Assembly: GCA_949290035.1 (NCBI GenBank)
Contig: CASEQO010000118.1
Span: 1 to 7,069 of the forward strand
DNA from: an uncultured Mycoplasmataceae bacterium
Lineage (GTDB): Bacteria; Bacillota_I; Bacilli_A; Mycoplasmatales; Mycoplasmoidaceae
Length of the DNA stretch: 7,069 nt
Direction of reading: 5' to 3'
Shown here one piece after another: positions 1 to 6,149 of this stretch (its first letter is position 1; each line of letters opens with the position of its first letter). The notes under the pieces were generated by a model that ran no database searches, was not told the origin of the DNA, and saw only the letters and a list, made by a program, of their open reading frames with translations. A program made the translations under genes and the position numbers.

Positions 1-58
1 GCATGTATTAGGCATCCCGCTAGCGTTAATCCTGAGCCAGGATCAAACTCTCAAAAAT
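1..58 (-). rRNA. rrs: 16S ribosomal RNA, 5' end only (partial)
   Basis: The minus strand carries the universal 16S 5' region: AGAGTTTGATCCTGGCTCAG followed by GGATTAACGCTAGCGG and the CCTAATACATGC segment. Only about the first 58 nt are present; the rest lies beyond position 1. The 5' end at about 58 is placed by analogy with E. coli, which has 7 nt before AGAGTTTGATC, so it is good to a few bases. The gene has the same orientation as the operon at 220-3884 and lies downstream of it. ATTAACGC instead of the commoner ATGAACGC is a lineage-type difference, but I would not assign a genus from it. Confidence 0.97.
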
Positions 59-73
59 TGACGGATTCTATTT

Positions 74-88
74 AGTTTTCAAAGAACT
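74..88 (-). promoter_or_regulatory. boxA-like rRNA leader element
   Basis: The minus strand reads AGTTCTTTGAAAACT, 15 nt upstream of the presumed 16S 5' end. TTCTTTGAAAACT is a familiar conserved leader/spacer sequence of Firmicute rRNA operons. It resembles the boxA antitermination element (E. coli TGCTCTTTA), the binding site for NusB/NusE. The match is seen directly; the antitermination role is inferred from the family. Confidence 0.6.
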
Positions 89-91
89 TTC

Positions 92-140
92 TACTAATTA
101 TTAAATTAGTAATTGTCTTAAATATTAGAAAATTCAAGAC
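92..140 (-). other. rRNA leader with two hairpins
   Basis: Two consecutive inverted repeats lie between the likely transcription start (~140) and boxA. The first pairs 132-140 with 115-123: nine pairs including one G·U, with an 8-nt loop. The second pairs 92-99 with 104-111: eight perfect A/T-rich pairs, with a 4-nt loop. Neither is followed by a T-run, so they are unlikely to be terminators. They could be structures for leader processing or for RNase III recognition, or simply AT-rich folds. Confidence 0.45.
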
Positions 141-146
141 CTAATT

Positions 147-174
147 ATTTTACATTATAAAAACTCTTTTTCAA
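147..174 (-). promoter_or_regulatory. Probable rRNA operon promoter
   Basis: On the minus strand TTGAAA (174-169) is followed after 16 bp by TAAAAT (152-147), a reasonable sigma-A promoter with a start near position 140. A perfect TATAAT (159-154) overlaps the spacer but has only a poor -35 (TTTTTA) at 17 bp. The true -10 therefore cannot be settled by eye. The position, about 80 nt before boxA and 16S, is what an rRNA leader promoter would show. Confidence 0.5.
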
Positions 175-219
175 ACTAAAAAAAGGGACTATTTAAAAAA
201 TCTTATATATACATAATTT

Positions 220-996
220 TTATTTTTCAAACTCTAAATTCATTATTTTTTTATCTTTATCTATAAATCATAAATCACATTCTTTAAAGTTACATAAAGC
301 TACTAAGAAATTTTTATAAGCGATATTTCATTTTTCATTATCATAGAAATATTTTTTTAAAAATAATTTCATTGTATCTCTTTGTGTAAATCCTTCCATT
401 GGACATCCACAAGGTATTACTGGTATTTCTAATTTATTTGCTACTTTTCTAATATCTTTTTCCCTAGCTAAAATTAAAGGTCTTATAAATGTAATTTTTG
501 ATCTATCTAAATACATCTTAGGTTTAAATGTAGCAATTCTGCCTTCATTTATCATATTCATAAAAAACGTTTCTATTGCATCATCTGCATGATGACCCAT
601 TGCTACTTTATTACAATTATATTTTTTTGCATTATCTATTAAAATAGCTTTTTTCATTTTAGAACATAAAGAGCACTGAATTTTACCTTTCTTTATATTT
701 TCTTTTAATATCTCTCCCATATGAGTATCAGCTACATAAAATTCTATGCCTTTATTTTTTCAATATTGCTTCATTGGTTCATAATCAATTGCACATAAAT
801 TAATTTTTAAATGAACTCCTACGATATCAAAATCAATATTTTTTTCTTTCTTTAATACTTTTTTATAAATAGATAATGCTTCTAATAGAAGCATAGAATC
901 CTTTCCACCTGATACTCCTATGCAAATTCTATCTTTATCTTTTATTAAATCAAAAGCATTATTTGCTCTAATAATACATCCTAATATTCTTCTCAT
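220..996 (-). CDS. TtcA-like tRNA thiolation ATPase (PP-loop)
   Basis: A 258-residue protein when three in-frame TGA codons (760-762, 328-330, 268-270) are read as Trp; TAA stop at 220-222. It has the PP-loop ATP motif SGGKDS (29-34), GHHADD (134-139) followed by ET, a CxxC pair (C108, C111) and a PCGC segment (C196, C198). This pattern fits the TtcA family, which uses ATP and an iron-sulfur cluster held by cysteines to convert C32 of certain tRNAs to 2-thiocytidine. TilS lacks this cysteine set, so lysidine synthase is less likely. The ATG overlaps the recO stop (TAATG), with GGAG 8 nt upstream, so it is probably translationally coupled. It is the last gene before the rRNA leader. The exact modified base is inferred only. 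Confidence 0.85.
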
Positions 997-1694
997 TATT
1001 TTAGCTCCAATATATCATAAATATTTATACCACAATTATGATATATATATGATTTAAGGAAATTAATTAATTCTTTTTTTTCATTAAAATTTTTAATCGT
1101 ATCTAAGTCATCATTATGTAAATGTATAAATATTTTATTAAATTCTGTGCTATGAATGTATTCATTTTTTTTAATACTACATTCATTGCATAAATATCCT
1201 TTTCATGTTACTGAAGTTGTCTTTATTTTTTTATTTGAACATATCGAACATTTATTGATCTCTATAGCATTTCCAGAATCAATAATTATTGTATGTAGTA
1301 TATATATTAATGATGTTTCTTCATCATAATTATTTAAAGTAGAAATAATTTTTTCATATTTTCTAAAATTAAAATATTTCAAATTTTTTTTTGAAATATA
1401 CCAATTTAAAACAATAAAAGGAAATTGTTGTTGTAAAACATTATCAAGTAATTTTGAAATTAACTTAATTTTTTTTAATTTTGATAAACTATCTTTTTTT
1501 CTTGCTTTAAAATACTCAATTTCTAATATTGATCCGTAAATAAAATTTCTATAATTTTTAGATAATATTTTTTTAGTGCCTTTAGAATACAATGAAATAA
1601 GTTCATTTCTATTATTTAAAATTGTTATTATATGATCAAAAATATCATAATCTTTTATATCAATAAGAAAACATTTTTCAATTGATTCACTCAT
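996..1694 (-). CDS. recO: DNA repair protein RecO
   Basis: A 232-residue protein, the usual RecO length, with one TGA (1203-1205) read as Trp164. The N terminus looks like the RecO OB-fold, with the family-typical stretch around residues 38-66 (SKGTKK followed by a basic, strand-rich segment). The C-terminal half has a four-cysteine zinc site: C149/C152 and C169/C172. RecO works with RecR to load RecA on SSB-coated gaps in the RecF pathway and to anneal strands. It follows era with a TAATG overlap, a common Firmicute order. The chosen ATG (1694-1692) has AGGA 11 nt upstream, inside the end of era. The TAA stop overlaps the next gene's ATG. Confidence 0.92.
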
Positions 1695-2578
1695 TATTTT
1701 TTATATCCTAAATTCATTATTAAATTATTATCGTTTCTTCATTTGTTTCTTACTTTTACATTTAATTCTAAATAAATTTTACAATCAAAAACTTCTTCTA
1801 TTTTTTGTCTAGATTTAATACCTAAATCTTTAATATCTTTTCCATTTTTTCCAATTATAATTGGTTTTTGAGAATCCTTTTCAACTATGATATCTGCTTC
1901 TATTTTTAATAAATTCTTATCTTTATCATATTTAAAAATATTTATATTAATAGCAATGCTATGAGGAACTTCTTGTCTATATTTATGTAATGCTTGCTCT
2001 CTAATTAATTCAGATATTAAAAATTTATCATCTTGTTCAAATTCTTCTTCAATTAAAGCATGTTCAAAATCATGAGAATATGATTTTAATTTTTCAATAA
2101 GAATATTTATATTAATATCATTGAAAGCACTTATTCTAAGAATTTCATTTGCATAAAAATTTGACTTTAATTTTTGTTCAATATCTACTAATGTATTTTC
2201 ATCTACTAAATCTATTTTATTAATTACATATATTATTTGTTTTTTTGAAAATGTATTTATTTTATTGAATAATTCTATATCTTCATCATCAATACTTCTT
2301 CTAGCATCTATTAAAAATAAATACCCATCAACTTCTTTTAATGATTTTCTTACTTGAGAATTTAAATATAAGTCTAATTTATTTTTTGGATCATGATACC
2401 CAGGAGTGTCTAAAATAAGAAGTTGAAAATCTTCTTCTTGATACAAACCTTTTATTATGTTTCTTGTTGTTTGTGGTTTATGACTAACAATAGAAATATT
2501 TTTCTTTAATATTAAATTTGTTAAAGTAGATTTTCCTACATTAGGTTTTCCTATAATTGATACTTTAAAAATTTTCAT
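1694..2578 (-). CDS. era: GTPase Era
   Basis: A 294-residue protein with one TGA (1739-1741) read as Trp280, which restores the normal Era tail ending in LGYKK. All G motifs are visible: G1 GKPNVGKST (10-18), G2 QTTR (36-39), G3 DTPG (57-60), G4 NKID (120-123) and G5 SA (150-151). The C-terminal KH domain carries GKNGKDIK (243-250), after the conserved Era segment around residues 192-207. Era binds the 3' end of 16S rRNA and helps mature the 30S subunit. The ATG overlaps the dgkA stop (TAATG), with AAGGAAG close upstream. Era and YbeY in one operon, which itself precedes rRNA genes, is a coherent ribosome-assembly grouping. Confidence 0.97.
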
Positions 2579-2979
2579 TAACTTCCTTCACTTATCATTT
2601 CAAAAAATTCAATAATATTTGGAATAAAAATTAACAACCCAACAGCAATACCACCAATTGCAACTATTAATGTAGCTGCAGCAGATATATCTTTAATTTT
2701 TTTTGCTTTACTATTAAATTTAAAGGAGACAAAATCACATAAATTTTCAATTGCAGTATTTAACAATTCAACACCTATAACCACACAAATTATAACAACA
2801 ATAATTGCTATTTCTGTATAATCCAATTGCTTTCTTAAAATAACTGAAATTATTATCACTAATAACGTAACAATTAAATGAACTCATAGAGATCTTTCTT
2901 CTTTTAAAGCAATAAAAAAACCTCTAAATGCATATAAAAATTTTTTTAAAAATGCAAATTTCTTTTGCTTTTCAACCAT
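2578..2979 (-). CDS. dgkA: DgkA-family lipid kinase (diacylglycerol/undecaprenol kinase)
   Basis: A 133-residue small membrane kinase with one TGA (2884-2886) read as Trp32. Conserved features are a basic amphipathic N terminus ending in KEER (26-29), the catalytic helix ELLNTAIE (71-78) and KDISAAA (97-103). Three hydrophobic segments lie at about 33-48, 55-73 and 100-122. Gram-positive members phosphorylate undecaprenol rather than diacylglycerol. In an organism probably without a cell wall the lipid substrate is uncertain. The start is ATG 2979-2977, with AGGAG 10 nt upstream. An internal GTG at 2859 would delete the first segment and is not the start. In many Firmicutes cdd sits between this gene and era; here the TAA stop directly overlaps the era ATG. 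Confidence 0.9.
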
Positions 2980-3003
2980 ATATAAATATCTCCTTTTAAA
3001 AAA

Positions 3004-3450
3004 TTATTTAGTTATTTTAAGTTCACTTAATATCTTATCTTGAATTCCAAACATTATTTTTTCTTCTTCAATTGTTTTATGATCATAACCCAATAAGTGT
3101 AATAATCCATGTAAAAATAAAAATAAATATTCTCTTTTTATAGAATGATTATATTCTTTTGCTTGTTCATAAATTTTTTCATGACTTATGAAAATTTCAC
3201 CTATTAACTCATTTTTTATTTCATTATTATCTAAAAATGCAAAAGATATAACATCAGTTGGTTTGTCTATTTTTCTATATTCTTTATTTATTTTGTGAAT
3301 TTCTTTATTATCAACTATAGATAATTCAAATATATATTTATTTTTAATATTCAAATATTTTGATACTTTTTTACATATCTTTTTTAAATATTTATAATAT
3401 ATATCTAAATCACTATATGTATTATTTATATTAAATCTAATAGAAGCTAT
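3004..3450 (-). CDS. ybeY: Endoribonuclease YbeY (rRNA maturation), non-ATG start
   Basis: A zinc-dependent RNase involved in 16S 3'-end maturation and ribosome quality control. The motif HGLLHLLGYDH supplies the metal-binding histidines, and the conserved stretch KEYRKIDKPTDVISF is present. No ATG or GTG occurs in frame after the dut stop; the first TTG (3354) would give only 116 residues and remove the N-terminal strand and helix. I place the start at ATA 3450-3448, 5 nt after AAAGAGG and 2 nt past the dut TAG, giving 148 residues. In this numbering R59, H114, H118 and H124 coincide with the E. coli residue numbers. ATT at 3441 (145 residues) is the alternative. Product identity is secure; the start is not. 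dgkA follows after 24 nt. Confidence 0.88.
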   Translation of the reverse strand: MASIRFNINNTYSDLDIYYKYLKKICKKVSKYLNIKNKYIFELSIVDNKEIHKINKEYRKIDKPTDVISFAFLDNNEIKNELIGEIFISHEKIYEQAKEYNHSIKREYLFLFLHGLLHLLGYDHKTIEEEKIMFGIQDKILSELKITK

Positions 3451-3452
3451 AA

Positions 3453-3884
3453 CTACCTCTTTCCAGTAGAACCAAATCCTTTTGTTCCTCTTTCAGAATT
3501 AGATAATTCATTAACTTTAACTAAATTTAAAACTTCTAATTTTCTTAAAACACCTTGGGCTATTTTCTCACCTTTCTTTATACTATAATCTTTATTTGAA
3601 TGGTTATACATTAATATAACAACTTCACCTCTATAACCATTATCAATTACTCCATTATGTACAGATACATGGTTTTTTGTAGCTATACCTGATTTAGGCA
3701 TTATTTCAAATCAATAACCTTTAGGCATTTCCATACAAAAACCTGTTTTTACACACGCTGCTGATTTTGCTTTAATGATTAAATCTTCATTAGAAAATAT
3801 ATCATAACCAGCATCACCTTCTATTGCTGGTGTTTTCATACCTATAGCATCATTATCTAATAATTTAATTTTTATATTTTTCAT
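3453..3884 (-). CDS. dut: dUTP diphosphatase (dUTPase)
   Basis: A 143-residue trimeric-type dUTPase that hydrolyses dUTP to dUMP and pyrophosphate, keeping uracil out of DNA and feeding dTMP synthesis. One TGA (3711-3713) is read as Trp58. The five motifs are visible: I GDAGYDI (23-29), II PKSGIA (63-68), III GVIDNGYRGEV (78-88), IV GEKIAQGVL (105-113) and V RGTKGFGSTG (132-141). Motif II has Lys where most family members have Arg (RSG/RSS), a conservative change near the phosphate site. The start ATG 3884-3882 has AGGA 9 nt upstream. It is the first gene of the six-gene operon, with its own promoter in the 78-nt gap behind the FG-rich gene. The TAG stop lies within the ybeY initiation region. 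Confidence 0.92.
3456..3462 (-). promoter_or_regulatory. Ribosome binding site supporting a non-ATG ybeY start
   Basis: The minus strand reads AAAGAGG within the last codons of dut. It lies 5 nt before the ATA at 3450 and 14 nt before the ATT at 3441. Other genes here show 5 to 12 nt between the Shine-Dalgarno core and the start codon, so ATA fits better. The TTG at 3354 has no comparable site upstream. Confidence 0.5.
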
Positions 3885-3909
3885 CTTAAAAAATCCTTTT
3901 ATTTAAATT

Positions 3910-3936
3910 ATTATATAAAAATAAATTTAATAGCAA
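3910..3936 (-). promoter_or_regulatory. Likely promoter of the dut operon
   Basis: A perfect TATAAT (3915-3910) lies 25 nt before the dut ATG. A TTGCTA -35 (3936-3931) is 15 bp upstream, a short spacer; TATTGC at 17 bp is an alternative. The -35 falls in the T-rich tail of the preceding terminator, so termination and initiation share sequence. The implied 5' leader is short (~20 nt). Confidence 0.5.
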
Positions 3937-3964
3937 TAAAAAAATAGTCTAAAAAGACTATTTT
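3934..3964 (-). terminator. Intrinsic terminator of the FG-rich gene
   Basis: A perfect 10-bp stem (3941-3950 pairs with 3955-3964) with a 4-nt loop, followed on the minus strand by a run of seven Ts. The stem begins on the stop codon of the gene at 3963. It has only two G-C pairs but is fully complementary. It separates the single-gene unit from the dut operon. Confidence 0.8.
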
Positions 3965-5177
3965 ATTCACCATCAACAATTATTTCTACATTTATACCTT
4001 TTTTAGTTAATGCTTTTTCAGATTTTTTATAATCTTTATCTTTTGATAATTGTTTTCTTTCTTTTGAATCACTAGCAATTATTAATACTTCTTTTACACC
4101 ACTAGCTAAAATTAAATCATGAACTTTTTTGTTAGGTGCACTTGTAGCATAAATTACACAATTTGCTGCACCACCTTCAGCTAAATCACCAATTATAGCG
4201 TATTCTTCACCTTCATATTCATCATTATTTTCGTCAACATAATTATACCCTTGTCCAATTATGTCTCCTTCTCTTGTTGCTAAAATAACACCTCTTGGTA
4301 TATTTGCATTAGATTGCATTTCTAATTCTTTTAAATCTCTAGCCATTCTAGAAATTAAATTACCCCCAGCATTATCTGCTGTAAATTGATTTGGATCTTG
4401 AACTTCATCATTATAAGCGTTTTGATCTTCATTATATTGATTTTGGTATTGATCTTGGTAATCACCATAATTTTGATCATATGATTGTTCTTCATATTGG
4501 TTGTCTTGATATGTATTATCATCATATGAAGAATAATCTTGTTGTTGTTCTTCATATTGTTCTTGATAATTATTTTGTTCTAAGTGTTCTGGAGGAGTTA
4601 AAATTTGTGAATTTTGTTCATTAAAAGTTACTGTATCATTTTCTCTTGGAAAATAAAATCCTGTTGATTTTCCATAAACACTTATTGGTCTATTCATTGA
4701 ATCAGGTCTAGTAGAAAATGGAGAATTCATTAAGCTATACCCTCTTTGATTAGATTGACCAAATGATGAATTCATATTATATTGACTTCCAAAACCACTA
4801 GATCTTTGATTTGAAAAACTAGAATTTCCAAATGATGAATTTCTATTATTTGATGCAAATGGATTTTGGTTATTATTCATATTTCCAAAAGAAGAATTAT
4901 TATTGTAATTACTTCCACCAAATGATGAACCTCTATTATTTGAAGCAAATGGATTTTGATTATTTGATTGACCTATAAAACTTGATTGATTACCAAATGA
5001 TGAATTATTTCCAAAACCTTGGTTATTATTACCAAACGAATTATTATTTTGTCTTGACATAGGTGCTGGAGTTTGATTAAAACCATTTGATTGTCTAGAA
5101 TTAGAACTTGAAAAAGGTTTATATCCTGATTGATTTCCATTATTTCCAAATGGTGAATTAAAATTATTATTACTCAC
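3963..5177 (-). CDS. FG/N/Q-rich low-complexity protein with degenerate deaminase-like domain
   Basis: I do not recognise this 404-residue protein as a named family. Residues 1-150 are low-complexity, rich in N, S, Q, G and F, with nine FG dipeptides spaced by polar residues, scattered Arg and almost no Lys. A linker (150-198) leads to an acidic Y/Q/E/D/N tract (200-265) with 12 tyrosines. From R178 to R277 there is no Lys or Arg. Residues ~274-401 look like a CMP/dCMP or RibD-type deaminase fold: RGVILATREGDIIGQGYN, then EGEEYAII at the HAEvnAI position, and ATSAPNKKV at the TxEPCxxC position. The zinc ligands are thus replaced (H to E, C to N, C to V) while the central Glu remains, so deaminase activity is unlikely. 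There is no signal peptide or membrane segment, so it is probably cytoplasmic. Start is GTG 5177-5175 with AAGGAA 5 nt upstream. It has its own promoter and terminator. Function unknown. Confidence 0.85.
   Translation of the reverse strand: MSNNNFNSPFGNNGNQSGYKPFSSSNSRQSNGFNQTPAPMSRQNNNSFGNNNQGFGNNSSFGNQSSFIGQSNNQNPFASNNRGSSFGGSNYNNNSSFGNMNNNQNPFASNNRNSSFGNSSFSNQRSSGFGSQYNMNSSFGQSNQRGYSLMNSPFSTRPDSMNRPISVYGKSTGFYFPRENDTVTFNEQNSQILTPPEHLEQNNYQEQYEEQQQDYSSYDDNTYQDNQYEEQSYDQNYGDYQDQYQNQYNEDQNAYNDEVQDPNQFTADNAGGNLISRMARDLKELEMQSNANIPRGVILATREGDIIGQGYNYVDENNDEYEGEEYAIIGDLAEGGAANCVIYATSAPNKKVHDLILASGVKEVLIIASDSKERKQLSKDKDYKKSEKALTKKGINVEIIVDGE
4831..4964. repeat. Duplicated ~30-codon unit in the FG-rich region
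   Basis: Segments 4831-4874 and 4921-4964 match at 40 of 44 positions, exactly 90 bp apart. At protein level both encode NNQNPFASNNR followed by SSFG (from residues 72 and 102). The in-frame 30-residue period suggests internal tandem duplication of the low-complexity head rather than a mobile element. Confidence 0.8.
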
Positions 5178-5209
5178 TTTTATTCCTTTTCATATATTTA
5201 ATTAATATT

Positions 5210-5237
5210 ATTGTAATATATATTTTTTCAATGTCAA
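5210..5237 (-). promoter_or_regulatory. Promoter of the FG-rich gene
   Basis: The minus strand has a consensus TTGACA (5237-5232), a 16-bp A/T spacer and TACAAT (5215-5210), with a start expected near 5203. This leaves a leader of about 26 nt containing the AAGGAA ribosome binding site (5188-5183). It is the best -35/-10 pair in the window. It sits directly behind the ABC-operon terminator, so this gene is likely an independent transcription unit with good expression. Confidence 0.7.
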
Positions 5238-5250
5238 ATATGCACTAAAT

Positions 5251-5280
5251 AAAAATAAATAATGTAACTACATTATTTAT
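5251..5280 (-). terminator. Terminator of the ABC transporter operon
   Basis: The arms 5255-5266 and 5269-5280 are perfectly complementary over 12 bp (effectively 11 bp with a 4-nt loop). On the minus strand they are followed by a T-rich tail. The stem includes the TAA stop of the ATPase gene (5279-5277). It is very A/T-rich, as expected for this genome. Confidence 0.7.
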
Positions 5281-6137
5281 TTATGAATATATTTAGTTAC
5301 AAAATTTTCTAATGTTTTAAATTCTTTAATAATTTTTTCTTTTGGACAATCAACAACTTTTTTTCCATTTTTTAAAAAGATTATTCTATCTGTTAAATAA
5401 TCTATTTCTCCCATATCGTGAGAAACTAACACAATACTCATATTGTTATTTTTTGCATAATCTTTTATAAATTCTCTAATTCTTGTTCGAATTGATATAT
5501 CTAATCCTGTAGATAGTTCATCTAAAAAAAGAATTTTTGGTTTTTGAATTATAGCAATTAATGCATTTAATCTTTGTGATTGCCCACCAGATAAAACTGA
5601 AGCTCTTTTATTATAAAATTGATCTATTCCAAATATTTTTAATAAACCTTTAAAATCATCTTTTGGAATATCACAATTATACATTTCTATAATAAAATCA
5701 ATTATGTTTTTAACTGATAATCCTGGAGGATAACTAGAATCTTGAAATTGGATACCAATTTTTTCTAAATAATTTCTTTCGTATTTATAATTATATTTTA
5801 TCTCTCCACTAGTTGGTTTATTTAAACCTACTACAATTTCTACTAAAGTTGTTTTACCTGCTCCATTGCCTCCAAGAATAGCTACATTTTGATTTTCATA
5901 TAAATCTATATCTATTCCATCTAAAACAACCTTATCTCCAAAACTTTTTCTTAAATCTTTTACTTCTATTAATTTATTACCTTTATATGATTTATCTTCT
6001 ATAATAGTTTTTAATGAATTATTAGTTTTGCTAACAATTCCATTTGATTGTTCTGTAAAATTCTTTATATCTTTATCTATTATGTTTTCAATATTAATTG
6101 AACTATTTTTATTATTTTTGAAAATATTTAATTTCAT
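5277..6137 (-). CDS. ABC transporter ATP-binding protein (ABC-2 type)
   Basis: A 286-residue nucleotide-binding subunit that should energise the permease encoded just upstream; the substrate is unknown. Visible motifs (numbered from the chosen start): Walker A GGNGAGKTT (89-97), Q-loop Gln132, signature LSGGQSQR (182-189), Walker B LFLDE (E207), D-loop GLD and H-loop His240. The switch region reads DELSTGLD rather than DEPTSGLD. A polar, Asn/Lys-rich extension of about 55 residues precedes the first ABC strand (KLIEVKDLRKSFG), longer than usual, with no known domain. The ATG at 6137 is chosen because GGAG (6153-6150) lies 12 nt upstream. An in-frame ATG at 6155 would add six residues but overlaps that GGAG and has no site of its own. 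There is no Trp, hence no UGA test here. Confidence 0.93.
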   Translation of the reverse strand: MKLNIFKNNKNSSINIENIIDKDIKNFTEQSNGIVSKTNNSLKTIIEDKSYKGNKLIEVKDLRKSFGDKVVLDGIDIDLYENQNVAILGGNGAGKTTLVEIVVGLNKPTSGEIKYNYKYERNYLEKIGIQFQDSSYPPGLSVKNIIDFIIEMYNCDIPKDDFKGLLKIFGIDQFYNKRASVLSGGQSQRLNALIAIIQKPKILFLDELSTGLDISIRTRIREFIKDYAKNNNMSIVLVSHDMGEIDYLTDRIIFLKNGKKVVDCPKEKIIKEFKTLENFVTKYIHK

Positions 6138-6149
6138 ATTTATATATAT

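Noticed and set aside
180..222. Possible terminator after the ttcA-like stop
   Set aside because: The only fold is an imperfect A/T pairing of about 5 plus 3 pairs without a clean stem and T-run; not distinguishable from AT-rich background.
720..762. Apparent split of the TtcA-like gene into two genes by a stop
   Set aside because: The stop is TGA, which is Trp in this organism; the frame continues and the motifs SGGKDS and CxxC then lie in one protein of normal length.
2857..2859. GTG as the start of dgkA
   Set aside because: The frame extends upstream through a TGA(Trp) to an ATG at 2979 with an excellent AGGAG site, restoring the conserved N-terminal segment.
3352..3354. TTG as the ybeY start
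   Set aside because: It would remove about 30 conserved-looking N-terminal residues and has no ribosome binding site; kept only as a fallback.
4355..4555. Second minus-strand frame of 66 codons rich in Ile, Lys, Met and Asn
   Set aside because: It is an out-of-frame reading of the repetitive acidic tract inside the larger gene, with no independent start signal.
4391..4624. Open frame of 77 codons on the plus strand
   Set aside because: It is the antisense shadow of the Tyr/Gln/Asp-rich tract; composition (His, Asp, Leu) mirrors those codons and there is no ribosome binding site or family match.
4780..5060. CRISPR-like or intergenic repeat array
   Set aside because: The repeats are in-frame codons for FG/N/S motifs with unequal spacing, not direct repeats with unique spacers.
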